Shown here: positions 51,149 through 59,235 of the stretch, in pieces
How the letters are laid out: the number at the start of each line of letters is the position of its first letter
Position numbering within the stretch: position 1 is the first letter of the stretch
Assembly: GCA_050251735.1 (NCBI GenBank)
Contig: JBFWMF010000020.1
Location: 3,633-67,632, forward strand
Length of the DNA stretch: 64,000 bases
Origin: Desulfitobacterium sp050251735
GTDB taxonomy: Bacteria; Bacillota; Desulfitobacteriia; Desulfitobacteriales; Desulfitobacteriaceae
Reading direction: 5' to 3'
Notes under the pieces: generated by a model
The model's input: the letters and a program-made list of their open reading frames with translations, nothing else
Told to the model about the DNA's origin: nothing
The model's database searches: none
Program-made: the position numbers and the translations under genes

Positions 51149-51896
51149 TGTTTTTAGGGTTTCTTTTAAGAATTTAAAGATTTTCGGCCTTGTGCTGATC
51201 TTGGCGGTTAGCTTGCTGATTCATCAGCGAGTGATAGGGATAGTAGCGAACCTTCCGCTACCTATCGAGCAAGTGAAAACTGAGCAAAAAGTCATAGCCC
51301 TAACCATCAATGTAGACTGGGGTGGAGAATATCTACCCGCTATACTGGAAGTCTTAGAGCAACATCATGCCAAAGCTAGTTTTTTCCTTACCGGTCGCTG
51401 GGCTAAAAATAATCCCGAGCTGGTCAAAGAGATTCAGGCTCGAGGACATGCTATTGAGAATCATGGTTATTCCCATCCTCATCCTGACCAGCTATCAATT
51501 CAGGCCAATCAAGAAGAGATCCTCAAGACAGAAAGCATTATTCAGGAGATTACTGGGCAGAAGACCAAGTATTATGCTCCGCCCTATGGTGAAAGAGGAG
51601 CCTCAGGTCTCAAAGCAGCTGGAAACCTTGGTTATACCACCATCCTATGGACATTAGATACAGTCGATTGGCGCCCAGAAAGCACCCCGGAGGTTATTAC
51701 CCAACGGATCGTTGATCCAGCTGTACGATTTGGGATCAAGCCGACCCATTTGGGTGCAATTGTATTAATGCACCCAAAAGAAAATACGGTGAAAGCTTTG
51801 CCGAATATTTTAGGACAACTCGCCAATCAAGGATTCCAATTCATTACAATAAATGAACTGATAACATTGACAGGAGTCGGAAATACTACCTCATAG
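51144..51896 (+). CDS. ylxY: Sporulation-associated polysaccharide deacetylase-like protein YlxY
   Basis: 250 residues. An N-terminal membrane anchor (IFGLVLILAVSLLIHQRVIG) precedes a NodB-like domain: ALTINVDWGGEYLPAILEVL, ASFFLTGRWAKNNPELVKEI, IENHGYSHPHPDQLS, YYAPPYGERG. The metal His pair (HGYSH) is kept, but the usual TFDDGP motif is replaced by INVDWG, as in the YlxY subfamily where activity is doubtful. It follows pnp, as in Bacillus, and probably acts at the spore or cell envelope. Translation may be controlled by the hairpin at its start. Confidence 0.9.
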   Translation: MHVFRVSFKNLKIFGLVLILAVSLLIHQRVIGIVANLPLPIEQVKTEQKVIALTINVDWGGEYLPAILEVLEQHHAKASFFLTGRWAKNNPELVKEIQARGHAIENHGYSHPHPDQLSIQANQEEILKTESIIQEITGQKTKYYAPPYGERGASGLKAAGNLGYTTILWTLDTVDWRPESTPEVITQRIVDPAVRFGIKPTHLGAIVLMHPKENTVKALPNILGQLANQGFQFITINELITLTGVGNTTS

Positions 51897-51917
51897 ACTT
51901 AAAAGTGAGGTGGTAGA

Positions 51918-53084
51918 ATGGTGAGGCGGAACTGGACGCAAGCCTTGCTTTGCGTTTTTACTTCAATAATCGGTTTAGGAATCTATGGTGGGCCTGTGTT
52001 CGCTCAAACTGAAGAAGTCAATCATGGATTAATTGAGGCCCATTCGATTAGTATTAGTGCGGACGCAGCTATTCTCATGGATGCTACTACTGGCGAGACT
52101 CTTTATAATAAAAATGCTCATAAACAACGACCTCCAGCCAGTACGACAAAAATTTTAACAGCTATTCTAGGACTCGAATTAGGAAGACCTGATGAATTAG
52201 TTGTTGTGAGCGAAAAGGCGGCCGCGGTTGGTGAATCCACCATTCATTTGGACCCTGGGGAGAAGATACTCCTCTATGAACTGATTACAGGAGCCATGGT
52301 GAAATCAGGAAACGATGCCTGTGTGGCAATTGGGGAGCAGATTGCCGGAACTGAAAAAGATTTTGTACGGCTTATGAATCAAAAAGCTTTTCTGATCGGG
52401 GCAAAAAACACCCATTTTGTCAATACCAATGGCTTGCCTAACAAGAATCACTATTCAACAGCCTATGATTTGGCGCTTATGGCACGTTATGGGCTACAAA
52501 TCCCCGCCTTTACCTCGATTACACGACTAAAAGAGACGGAGATTCATTTTATTGAGCCTGACTTTTTTATGAATTTAAGAAATACCAATAAATTATTATG
52601 GAATTACCCCTATACTGACGGAGTGAAGACAGGGACCACCACTGCGGCAGGCAAGTGTCTAGTAGCAGCCGCGACCAAGGATGGTCGTCAGCTGATTGCT
52701 GTGGTTCTAAATGCCCCGAATCGCTTTGGAGACGCCCAAAAGTTATTGGAATGGGGCTTTTCATATACAGAAACGATTACGATCGCTCAAGCAGGAGATG
52801 TTGTCGATGTCTCTCGGGAGGGCTCTGAGCCCTTAATGGCATCTGTGCAGCAGCCCTTGCAGGTAAGTGTCCTTAAGAAAGATGAGGAGAAGATAGAAAA
52901 GAAAATTCAATGGACAAGGGATTCTCATCTCCCCATTGACGGTGGCGAAGAAATCGGCGTTTACGAGGTGTGGTTAAACGAGAAAAAGTTAGGTAGCACA
53001 CTATTGTATGCGGAATGTCGAGCGGAGATATTTGACGGCTGGGATCTAAAAGGGAGACTGACGAATCTCATAGAGGGGAAGTGA
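51918..53084 (+). CDS. dacF: D-alanyl-D-alanine carboxypeptidase (DacF-like)
   Basis: 388 residues. Signal peptide (LLCVFTSIIGLGIYGGPVFA, cleavage after VFA). Penicillin-binding motifs: ASTTK with Ser75 and Lys78, KSGNDA, and DGVKTGTTTAAG. A C-terminal beta domain (about 290-388) places it with the PBP5 group. It trims the terminal D-Ala of peptidoglycan stem peptides; in spore formers the homologues DacB and DacF adjust cortex crosslinking. Its stop overlaps the start of the next gene by four bases. Which paralogue it corresponds to is not certain. Confidence 0.92.
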   Translation: MVRRNWTQALLCVFTSIIGLGIYGGPVFAQTEEVNHGLIEAHSISISADAAILMDATTGETLYNKNAHKQRPPASTTKILTAILGLELGRPDELVVVSEKAAAVGESTIHLDPGEKILLYELITGAMVKSGNDACVAIGEQIAGTEKDFVRLMNQKAFLIGAKNTHFVNTNGLPNKNHYSTAYDLALMARYGLQIPAFTSITRLKETEIHFIEPDFFMNLRNTNKLLWNYPYTDGVKTGTTTAAGKCLVAAATKDGRQLIAVVLNAPNRFGDAQKLLEWGFSYTETITIAQAGDVVDVSREGSEPLMASVQQPLQVSVLKKDEEKIEKKIQWTRDSHLPIDGGEEIGVYEVWLNEKKLGSTLLYAECRAEIFDGWDLKGRLTNLIEGK

Positions 53085-54364
53085 AGAGAGTGTATCAAAA
53101 AACGGAATTGCCTAATGGAGTTCGCATCATCACAGAGGAAATCGATTATGTACGTTCAGTCGCAGTGGGAATATGGGTAGGAGCAGGCTCTCGTGACGAG
53201 AGAGCAGGATATGAGGGAATATCTCATTTCATTGAGCATATGTTCTTCAAAGGAACGAAGAATCGCACGGCTAGAGATATTGCTGAATCCTTGGAAGCCG
53301 TGGGGGGACAACTTAATGCCTTCACAACCAAGGAGTATACCTGCTACTACGCCAAGGTTCTCGATGAAGATATAGATTTAGCTATGGATGTCCTCAATGA
53401 TATGTTTTTCGAATCCTTATTCGATGAAAGCGAAATCGAAAAAGAAAAACGAGTTGTTATTGAAGAAATAAAGATGTATGAGGATTCTCCTGATGAAATT
53501 ATCCATGACTTGTTTTCCGATTATGTGTGGAATGACCATCCTTTGGGAAGGCCGATTCTAGGAACCGAGGAAAGCATCAAGGAGCTAAGTCGGGAAAAAA
53601 TCCTAACATACATGGACCAACACTATGCGCCAGATAATCTGGTCATTGCTGTTGCCGGGAAAATAAAGCATGATGAAGTCTTAAAGAAACTTGTTCCCCT
53701 ATACGGAGAGTTTAAACGGGGAGGAAGAAGAGTATTAGAGGGTACACCTAAGGGTAAACAGGTTCAAAAAATGATTACCAAGGATACAGAGCAGATGCAT
53801 CTGATCCTAGGTGTCCCGGGATTAGGTCAAGAGGACGAGGATCTTTATCCCATGCATATCATCAACAACATCTTAGGGGGCGGGTTAAGTTCTCGATTGT
53901 TTCAGGAGATCAGAGAACAGCGGGGAATGGCTTATACTGTTTTCTCCTACCACTCCACTTATGTGGACACAGGATTGTTTGCCATTTACGCTGGGACAAC
54001 CCCTTCTAATTCTCAGGAAGTGGTGGAATGCGTGCTAGCAGAGATTTTAGACATGAAGAGGAATGGCATCACTCAGTCTGAGCTTGATAGAACAAAGTCG
54101 CAAATCAAAGGTGGATTATATTTAGGCCTAGAATCTGCGAACAGTCGGATGAGTCGTTTGGGCAAGACTGAATTAACCTACAACCGAATTATCTCACCAG
54201 AAGAAGTCGTCGAGAAACTGGAACGAGTAACCTTGGAGGATGCCCAAAGGATTGTGAATCGCTTATGGAAGAAGGACAGCATCAGCCTCCTTATGTTGGG
54301 ACCGGAAGGCCATGAAGTTAGTTTGGAAGATATCTATAAAAAAATCGGCTGGACAGAAGATTGA
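53081..54364 (+). CDS. M16-family zinc peptidase (YmxG/MPP-like)
   Basis: 427 residues. Inverted zinc motif HFIEHMFFKGT (HXXEH, about residues 49-53) with a downstream glutamate in EKEKRVVIEEIKMYEDSPDE. C-terminal half starts near VQKMITKDTEQMHLILGVPG and includes GGGLSSRLFQEIREQRGMAY, the conserved R/Y pair of M16B peptidases. The Bacillus homologue is YmxG/MlpA, located in the same neighbourhood. Probably a cytoplasmic oligopeptidase; the substrate is unknown. GTG 53081 is coupled to the upstream stop. Confidence 0.93.
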   Translation: MKRVYQKTELPNGVRIITEEIDYVRSVAVGIWVGAGSRDERAGYEGISHFIEHMFFKGTKNRTARDIAESLEAVGGQLNAFTTKEYTCYYAKVLDEDIDLAMDVLNDMFFESLFDESEIEKEKRVVIEEIKMYEDSPDEIIHDLFSDYVWNDHPLGRPILGTEESIKELSREKILTYMDQHYAPDNLVIAVAGKIKHDEVLKKLVPLYGEFKRGGRRVLEGTPKGKQVQKMITKDTEQMHLILGVPGLGQEDEDLYPMHIINNILGGGLSSRLFQEIREQRGMAYTVFSYHSTYVDTGLFAIYAGTTPSNSQEVVECVLAEILDMKRNGITQSELDRTKSQIKGGLYLGLESANSRMSRLGKTELTYNRIISPEEVVEKLERVTLEDAQRIVNRLWKKDSISLLMLGPEGHEVSLEDIYKKIGWTED

Positions 54365-54367
54365 AAC

Positions 54368-54404
54368 AAAAGTTCAGGTAGGAGAATACCCTGCCTGAAC
54401 TTTT
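54368..54404 (+). terminator. Terminator after the M16 peptidase gene
   Basis: A 15-bp stem (54368-54382 with 54390-54404, one wobble), 7-base loop, AAAA and TTTT flanks. Confidence 0.88.
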
Positions 54405-54452
54405 AATCTAGAATGTTGAAGTATGCAGTTAACAGACACGGAGGTAAGGATA

Positions 54453-54911
54453 TTGGGTACAATTACTGTGAAAATCACCAGCGTGAGAAAGAATAAGTCA
54501 ATGAATATCCCCAAATACGCAACACCGGGAGCAGCGGGAGTCGACCTTCGGGCCGCACTGGACGAGGAACTGGTTGTTGAGCAGGGACAGATTGTAACGA
54601 TACCGACCGGGATAGCGATTGAGCTTCCCCATGAGGGAGTCGGAGCCTTTGTTTTTGCTCGCAGCGGCCTTGCCTCAAAATACGGCTTAGCCTTAGCTAA
54701 TGGCGTAGGTGTTATTGATTCAGACTATCGGGGTGAAATTCAGGTCGCAGTGATTAATCACGGCAAAGATTCCTTTGCCGTGAAAGATGGGGATCGTATT
54801 GCCCAAATGGTTTTTCTACCTGTGTTTATTGGAAACTTTGAGGTTGTAGAGCAGTTAGATGAATCCTTGCGGGGAAGCGGAGGGTTTGGGTCGACTGGTG
54901 TTTCTGGTTAA
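54453..54911 (+). CDS. dut: dUTP diphosphatase
   Basis: 152 residues with all five trimeric dUTPase motifs in order: AGVDLRA, RSGLASKYG, GVIDSDYRGEIQVAVIN, DRIAQMVF and RGSGGFGSTG. It hydrolyses dUTP to dUMP, limiting uracil in DNA. TTG 54453 is chosen because ACGGAGGT lies 8 bases upstream; the in-frame ATG at 54423 has no ribosome site. It is inserted between the peptidase and the ylmC group, following a terminator. Confidence 0.96.
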   Translation: MGTITVKITSVRKNKSMNIPKYATPGAAGVDLRAALDEELVVEQGQIVTIPTGIAIELPHEGVGAFVFARSGLASKYGLALANGVGVIDSDYRGEIQVAVINHGKDSFAVKDGDRIAQMVFLPVFIGNFEVVEQLDESLRGSGGFGSTGVSG

Positions 54912-54999
54912 CGCCGAACATAAGAAAATTATTGATCGAAAGATTAAAGTTCTAGTGAGCTTGAACTTGTCATACAAATCCCATAGAGGGGGTATGGCT

Positions 55000-55302
55000 A
55001 TGCAAGTCCTAGGACTTTTTTTACTTAGTGTAGGTATCTTCGCCTCGCTTCGTTCTAGGCGGTATCTACTGATGTGGCGTTCAGAGAACAGATCGAGCTT
55101 ACTATCGGCTTCAATAACCCAGTTAGTAGGCACTGCAGGGGGGATTTATCTTTCCCTTGAACTCTTATTTTCCTTTTTAAGAATTCCGGAAGATTGGTGG
55201 AATCCATCCACCTTTGTTGTAGAGCCCCTCGCCGTTTTTTCTCTCGTCCTAGCCATTCTGCAACCCTTTGTCATACAGTTGTGGCTAAAAGTAAGGAAAT
55301 AG
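55000..55302 (+). CDS. Small membrane protein
   Basis: 100 residues from ATG 55000 (AGAGGGGG ends 7 bases before it). Predicted helices: VLGLFLLSVGIFASL, SASITQLVGTAGGIYLSLEL and FVVEPLAVFSLVLAILQPFVI, with a positive loop (RSRRYLLMWRSENR). I do not recognise a family. Twelve bases separate it from the ylmC-like gene, so the two are probably co-transcribed. Confidence 0.6.
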   Translation: MQVLGLFLLSVGIFASLRSRRYLLMWRSENRSSLLSASITQLVGTAGGIYLSLELLFSFLRIPEDWWNPSTFVVEPLAVFSLVLAILQPFVIQLWLKVRK

Positions 55303-55313
55303 GAGGAGATAAA

Positions 55314-55595
55314 ATGCTATTGAGTGATTTGGCAGGAAAAGAAATTATCAATCTGCATGATGGTTCAAAACTTGGTTTAGTGGGAGATGCAGATTTGGCT
55401 ATAGCAGCAAGTGGTTCCATTGAAGCCATCATCCTTACCTCCCGTTCAGGGTTTGCAGGTTTTTGGGGAAACCCCAATGATCGGGATCGAGATTTGCTCG
55501 TTATTCCTTGGGATTCCATTAAAAAAGTAGGTGCAGAGGTTATTATTGTGGATATGAGTAGTAGAACAGAGCGAATAAACAAATATTCTGTTTGA
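55314..55595 (+). CDS. ylmC: YlmC/YmxH-family sporulation PRC-barrel protein
   Basis: 93 residues. LLSDLAGKEIINLHDGSKLG, then GFWGNPNDRDRDLLVIPWDS and KKVGAEVIIVDMS match the PRC-barrel YlmC/YmxH family, found mainly in endospore formers. Such small beta-barrels are thought to be structural or regulatory. ATG 55314 has AGGAGGAG upstream. In Bacillus ymxH lies in the same neighbourhood, near ymxG and spoVF (dpaAB). The exact paralogue (YlmC or YmxH) is not settled. Confidence 0.85.
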   Translation: MLLSDLAGKEIINLHDGSKLGLVGDADLAIAASGSIEAIILTSRSGFAGFWGNPNDRDRDLLVIPWDSIKKVGAEVIIVDMSSRTERINKYSV

Positions 55596-55634
55596 CATGA
55601 ATACGTTAATTAACTAAAATAGTAAAAAAGGTTG

Positions 55635-55669
55635 AACAACCCCGAATCGCCATAGGCAGCGGGGTTGTT
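55635..55669 (+). terminator. Hairpin before dapB
   Basis: AACAACCCCG/CGGGGTTGTT (10 bp; 55635-55644 with 55660-55669), 15-base loop. There is no T-run, so it may be a weak terminator or a leader hairpin of dapB, whose start is 33 bases on. Confidence 0.5.
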
Positions 55670-55702
55670 GACTATAGGTATGGCTCTTAGGAGGGGTTAG
55701 CA

Positions 55703-56506
55703 ATGAAGAAAATCCGGGTTTTTGTTTCTGGAGCCGGTGGAAAAATGGGAAAAGAGGTTATGCGTACGATCCTAAATCAAGGGGATATGCTCCTTGTAGG
55801 CGCATCCGATGCGCGTCAACAAGGGAAGGATATTGGCGAGGTTCTTGGCGTTGCTCCCCTAGGGATTGAAATATCTGGCCCTCTTGAAGTGGCCCATCTT
55901 CGCGAAGCTCAAGCTGATGTGATGGTGGATTTTACAAATCCGCAATCAGTTTTAAAAAATGCCAAATGCGCATTATCTGCTGGAGTGATTCCTGTTTTGG
56001 GCACAACGGGGTTAGACGAAGCCGACATTGTCGAAATTCGTGATCTTGTGGATCAAACGAAAGTCGGAGCGTTTATCGCTCCGAATTTTGCGATTGGTGC
56101 TATTCTCATGATGCGCTTTGCTCAAGAAGCGGCAAGATATTTTCCTAATGTTGAAATCATCGAATTGCATCATGATCAAAAATTAGATGCGCCTTCAGGA
56201 ACAGCTCTAAAAACTGTAGAGTGGATATCAGAAGTCAGAACACCTTTAGTGCAGGGACATCCAAATGAGTATGAAAAAATTAAGGGATCTCGGGGTGGCG
56301 ATGTGGAAGGCATCCATATCCATTCGGTGCGGCTGCCAGGTTTTATAGCTCACCAAGAAGTTATTTTTGGCGGCCTTGGACAAGCCCTGACCATTCGCCA
56401 TGATGCATTTTCCCGTGAAACCTATATGCCTGGTGTTATGCTGGCTATTCGCAAAGCAAGCCAGATTACAAAATTGGTCATAGGACTTGAGAATTTTCTT
56501 GAATAG
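55703..56506 (+). CDS. dapB: 4-hydroxy-tetrahydrodipicolinate reductase
   Basis: 267 residues. Nucleotide site VFVSGAGGKMGKEVMRTIL, VDFTNPQSV, LGTTGLDEADIV, APNFAIGAILMM, and the catalytic block IELHHDQKLDAPSGTA. It reduces the DapA product on the way to diaminopimelate and lysine, and draws on the same intermediate as DpaAB. It lies just upstream of dpaA. Confidence 0.97.
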   Translation: MKKIRVFVSGAGGKMGKEVMRTILNQGDMLLVGASDARQQGKDIGEVLGVAPLGIEISGPLEVAHLREAQADVMVDFTNPQSVLKNAKCALSAGVIPVLGTTGLDEADIVEIRDLVDQTKVGAFIAPNFAIGAILMMRFAQEAARYFPNVEIIELHHDQKLDAPSGTALKTVEWISEVRTPLVQGHPNEYEKIKGSRGGDVEGIHIHSVRLPGFIAHQEVIFGGLGQALTIRHDAFSRETYMPGVMLAIRKASQITKLVIGLENFLE

Positions 56507-56520
56507 GAATTGATATCGGG

Positions 56521-56549
56521 AACCGCACTTAACTTTCCCTCATATACTG
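56521..56549 (+). promoter_or_regulatory. Possible sigma-K-type promoter of dpaAB
   Basis: AACC (56521-56524), 16 bases, CATATACTG (56541-56549) resembles the mother-cell sigma-K pattern (mACm, 16-17, CATANNNTA) with one deviation. The spoVF (dpaAB) operon of Bacillus is known to be sigma-K dependent. Confidence 0.45.
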
Positions 56550-56589
56550 GATAGTAGTCATGGGACACAGTCTCAAAGGGGGCTTAAAG

Positions 56590-57525
56590 ATGAGTGCGGG
56601 TTTAACAGGAATTCGAGTAGCTGTAATTGGAGGGGATGACCGAGAAATTTATATGATCCCAGAGCTGCAAAAGCTCGGTGCCTACATAGTCGGGGTCGGA
56701 TTTGAAAAGGCAGCTCCCTTGGAAGGAGTAACTTTACTTTCTTCACCTATTGAAGCGGTGGCGAAGGCGGATGTTTTACTTTTTCCTATGTATGGCACTG
56801 ATGAACGTGGCGGGATCAAAGCCAAGTATTCGGATTCACCTATTGTGCTGAACAAGGAATTTTTGAAAGAGGTTCCACCCCATGTGACCCTTTTTATTGG
56901 CTGGGCTCGGCCCGCTTTGAAGTCTGCAGCAGAGTTGTTGGGGATTAAGGTAGTGGAGACTGCGAATCTCGACCAACTTGCAATTCTTAATTCCATTCCA
57001 TCGGCAGAAGGGGCCATACAAATGGCTATGGAAGCATCACCTCTGACAATCCACGGTAGCGAATGCTTTGTGCTTGGCTTGGGAAGATGTGGATGGACGC
57101 TAGCCCGGACGTTAAAGGGGATGGGAGCTCATGTCACAGGGGTCGCCCGTAAACCTGCGGATTTAGCAAGGGCGATAGAAATGGGGCTCGAAGCAGTTCA
57201 TTTTTCTGACTTGGAGGATAGGGTTGGGAAAGCAGATATGATTTTCAACACCGCCCCCCATCTGATCCTTGACAAAGCACTGCTAGAACAATTGAATAAA
57301 GAAGCGGTTATTATTGACATTGCTTCAATTCCTGGCGGCACGGATTTCGAATACGCGAAGGTTTTAGGCATCAAAGCCTTGCTTGCACCTGGTTTACCTG
57401 GTAAGGTTGCTCCCAAAGCAGCAGGAAAAATATTAGCTCAAGTTTACCCGCAACTTATTCTTCGCCACCTGACCACAAGTATGAATACTTCTTTAAAGTT
57501 AAGAAGTGGAGGTGACGAAGTATGA
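56590..57525 (+). CDS. dpaA: Dipicolinate synthase subunit A
   Basis: 311 residues. N-terminal GIRVAVIGGDDREIYMIPEL and a second Rossmann domain FVLGLGRCGWTLARTLKGMG, with TANLDQLAILNSIPSAEGAI between. With DpaB it makes dipicolinic acid, the major solute of the spore core, from the dihydrodipicolinate intermediate. ATG 56590 is chosen for AAAGGGGG 8 bases upstream; an ATG at 56560 has none. It overlaps dpaB by four bases. Confidence 0.96.
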   Translation: MSAGLTGIRVAVIGGDDREIYMIPELQKLGAYIVGVGFEKAAPLEGVTLLSSPIEAVAKADVLLFPMYGTDERGGIKAKYSDSPIVLNKEFLKEVPPHVTLFIGWARPALKSAAELLGIKVVETANLDQLAILNSIPSAEGAIQMAMEASPLTIHGSECFVLGLGRCGWTLARTLKGMGAHVTGVARKPADLARAIEMGLEAVHFSDLEDRVGKADMIFNTAPHLILDKALLEQLNKEAVIIDIASIPGGTDFEYAKVLGIKALLAPGLPGKVAPKAAGKILAQVYPQLILRHLTTSMNTSLKLRSGGDEV

Positions 57526-58109
57526 AATTAGACGGGTTGAAGATTGGTTTTGCAGTCACAGGCTCCCATTGCACCTTACTTGAAATCACTGAGGTCATGC
57601 GTAAGATGGTCGAAGAAGGAGCGGATTTGACTCCCATCATCTCCTTCGCTGTAGATACAATGGATACACGGTTCGGCAAGGCTGAAGATTGGAAGAGCAA
57701 ATTTGAAGAAATAACGCAAAAGAAAATAATCCAAACCATTCCGGATGCGGAGCCGATCGGGCCCCAGAAAAAATTTGACTGTCTGCTCATTGCACCATGT
57801 ACTGGAAATACATTGGCGAAACTAAGCAATGGAATCACAGATACACCGGTGCTTATGGCAGCGAAAGCTCATCTTCGTAACCAAAGGCCCTTAGTGATTG
57901 CCATCTCAACGAATGATGGACTTGGCTTAAACGCAAGGAACATTGGAACACTTTTATGCACAAAAAATTTATTTCTCGTCCCATTTGGGCAGGATAGCCC
58001 AGCTACAAAAGCGAATTCATTAGTGGCGCATATGGATATGATTCCAGATACAATCCTTATGGCCTGTGAAGGAAAACAAATTCAACCTATTTTAGTTGAT
58101 TATCACTAA
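57522..58109 (+). CDS. dpaB: Dipicolinate synthase subunit B
   Basis: 195 residues of the flavoprotein (HFCD) fold: KIGFAVTGSHCTLLEITEVM, DCLLIAPCTGNTLAKLSNGI, VLMAAKAHLRNQRPLVIAIS, GLNARNIGTLLCTKNLFLVP. It binds flavin and partners with DpaA in dipicolinate synthesis in the mother cell. A terminator-like hairpin separates it from asd. Confidence 0.96.
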   Translation: MKLDGLKIGFAVTGSHCTLLEITEVMRKMVEEGADLTPIISFAVDTMDTRFGKAEDWKSKFEEITQKKIIQTIPDAEPIGPQKKFDCLLIAPCTGNTLAKLSNGITDTPVLMAAKAHLRNQRPLVIAISTNDGLGLNARNIGTLLCTKNLFLVPFGQDSPATKANSLVAHMDMIPDTILMACEGKQIQPILVDYH

Positions 58110-58132
58110 AACTCAGACGGATCGCCTTGATT

Positions 58133-58164
58133 ATGGTGCTGTGCTTTTAGGACAGCACCATTTT
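58133..58164 (+). terminator. Terminator of dpaAB
   Basis: ATGGTGCTGT/ACAGCACCAT (58133-58142 with 58152-58161) followed by TTT. Confidence 0.75.
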
Positions 58165-58200
58165 CATACATCCGCCGAAGAGATCTAAGGAGGATCATTT

Positions 58201-59190
58201 ATGCCGAATGTTGCGATTGTTGGTGCTACAGGTGCAGTTGGACAAGAGTTCTTGAAGATTCTTGCTGAGAGGAACTTTCCGGTGGGAGAATTACGCTTGT
58301 TAGCGACGAAGCGTTCCGCAGGTAAGACTATGGTTTGGCAAGGAAGAGAGATCGAAGTTCAAGAAACAACTCATGATAGCTTCAAGGGGATTGACATCGC
58401 CTTATTTGCCGGAGGTTCATCCAGTACGGAGTATGCTCCCTCGGCAGTGAAGAGCGGAGCTGTGGTCATTGACAACAGTAGTGCCTATCGCCTTGACCCT
58501 GATGTTCCACTGGTTGTGCCTGAGGTCAATCCGGAGGATGTAAAATGGCATAAAGGGATTATTGCAAATCCAAATTGCTCGACAATTATTATGGTCGTAG
58601 CCATGAAACCGATATTTGATCTAGCAGGAATTAAGAGAGTGGTCGTATCTACTTATCAAGCAGTTTCTGGAGCAGGTCGCGAGGGGATCGAGGAATTGGA
58701 AGATCAGGTCCGCAGTTGGGCAAACGGAGATGAATTAAAGAATCACACCTTCCCCTATCAAATCGCGTTTAACGTCATTCCGCGGATTGATGTGTTCCAG
58801 GAGGGAGACTATACCAAAGAAGAGTGGAAGATGGTCAAGGAGACCCAAAAGATATTCCATGTAGATGATATGGCTATTACAGCAACCACAGTTCGAGTGC
58901 CAGTTCTAAGAAGTCATTCTGAGTCCATTAACATAGAAACAGAAAGAAAAGTTGCGATTGAGGAAGTTAAGACGGCCTTGCAGAATGCCCAGGGGGTGAT
59001 CGTAGTCGATAATCCGGCTGAAGATCAATATCCCATGCCTTGGTTTTCCTCCGATAGTGATGAAGTCTATGTAGGGCGTATTCGCCAGGACTTTTCAATT
59101 GAAAAGGGAATCAACCTTTGGGTTGTCGGTGACCAGATTCGCAAAGGTGCGGCAACCAATGCTGTACAGATTGCCGAACTTTTATTATAA
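58201..59190 (+). CDS. asd: Aspartate-semialdehyde dehydrogenase
   Basis: 329 residues. VAIVGATGAVGQEFLKIL for NADP, FAGGSSSTEYAP, active Cys126 in IIANPNCSTIIMV, and VRVPVLRSHSESINIE. It reduces aspartyl phosphate to aspartate semialdehyde, the branch point for lysine, threonine and methionine. Ribosome site AAGGAGG. Gene order asd-dapG-dapA matches Bacillus. Confidence 0.98.
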   Translation: MPNVAIVGATGAVGQEFLKILAERNFPVGELRLLATKRSAGKTMVWQGREIEVQETTHDSFKGIDIALFAGGSSSTEYAPSAVKSGAVVIDNSSAYRLDPDVPLVVPEVNPEDVKWHKGIIANPNCSTIIMVVAMKPIFDLAGIKRVVVSTYQAVSGAGREGIEELEDQVRSWANGDELKNHTFPYQIAFNVIPRIDVFQEGDYTKEEWKMVKETQKIFHVDDMAITATTVRVPVLRSHSESINIETERKVAIEEVKTALQNAQGVIVVDNPAEDQYPMPWFSSDSDEVYVGRIRQDFSIEKGINLWVVGDQIRKGAATNAVQIAELLL

Positions 59191-59235
59191 AAATAGAAAA
59201 TTAATAGATAGCTTTTGGCGTCAGGAGGAGTTTAG

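Noticed and set aside
55635..55669. Lysine riboswitch upstream of dapB
   Set aside because: Only a single 10-bp hairpin in about 100 bases; too short and without the conserved multi-helix core.
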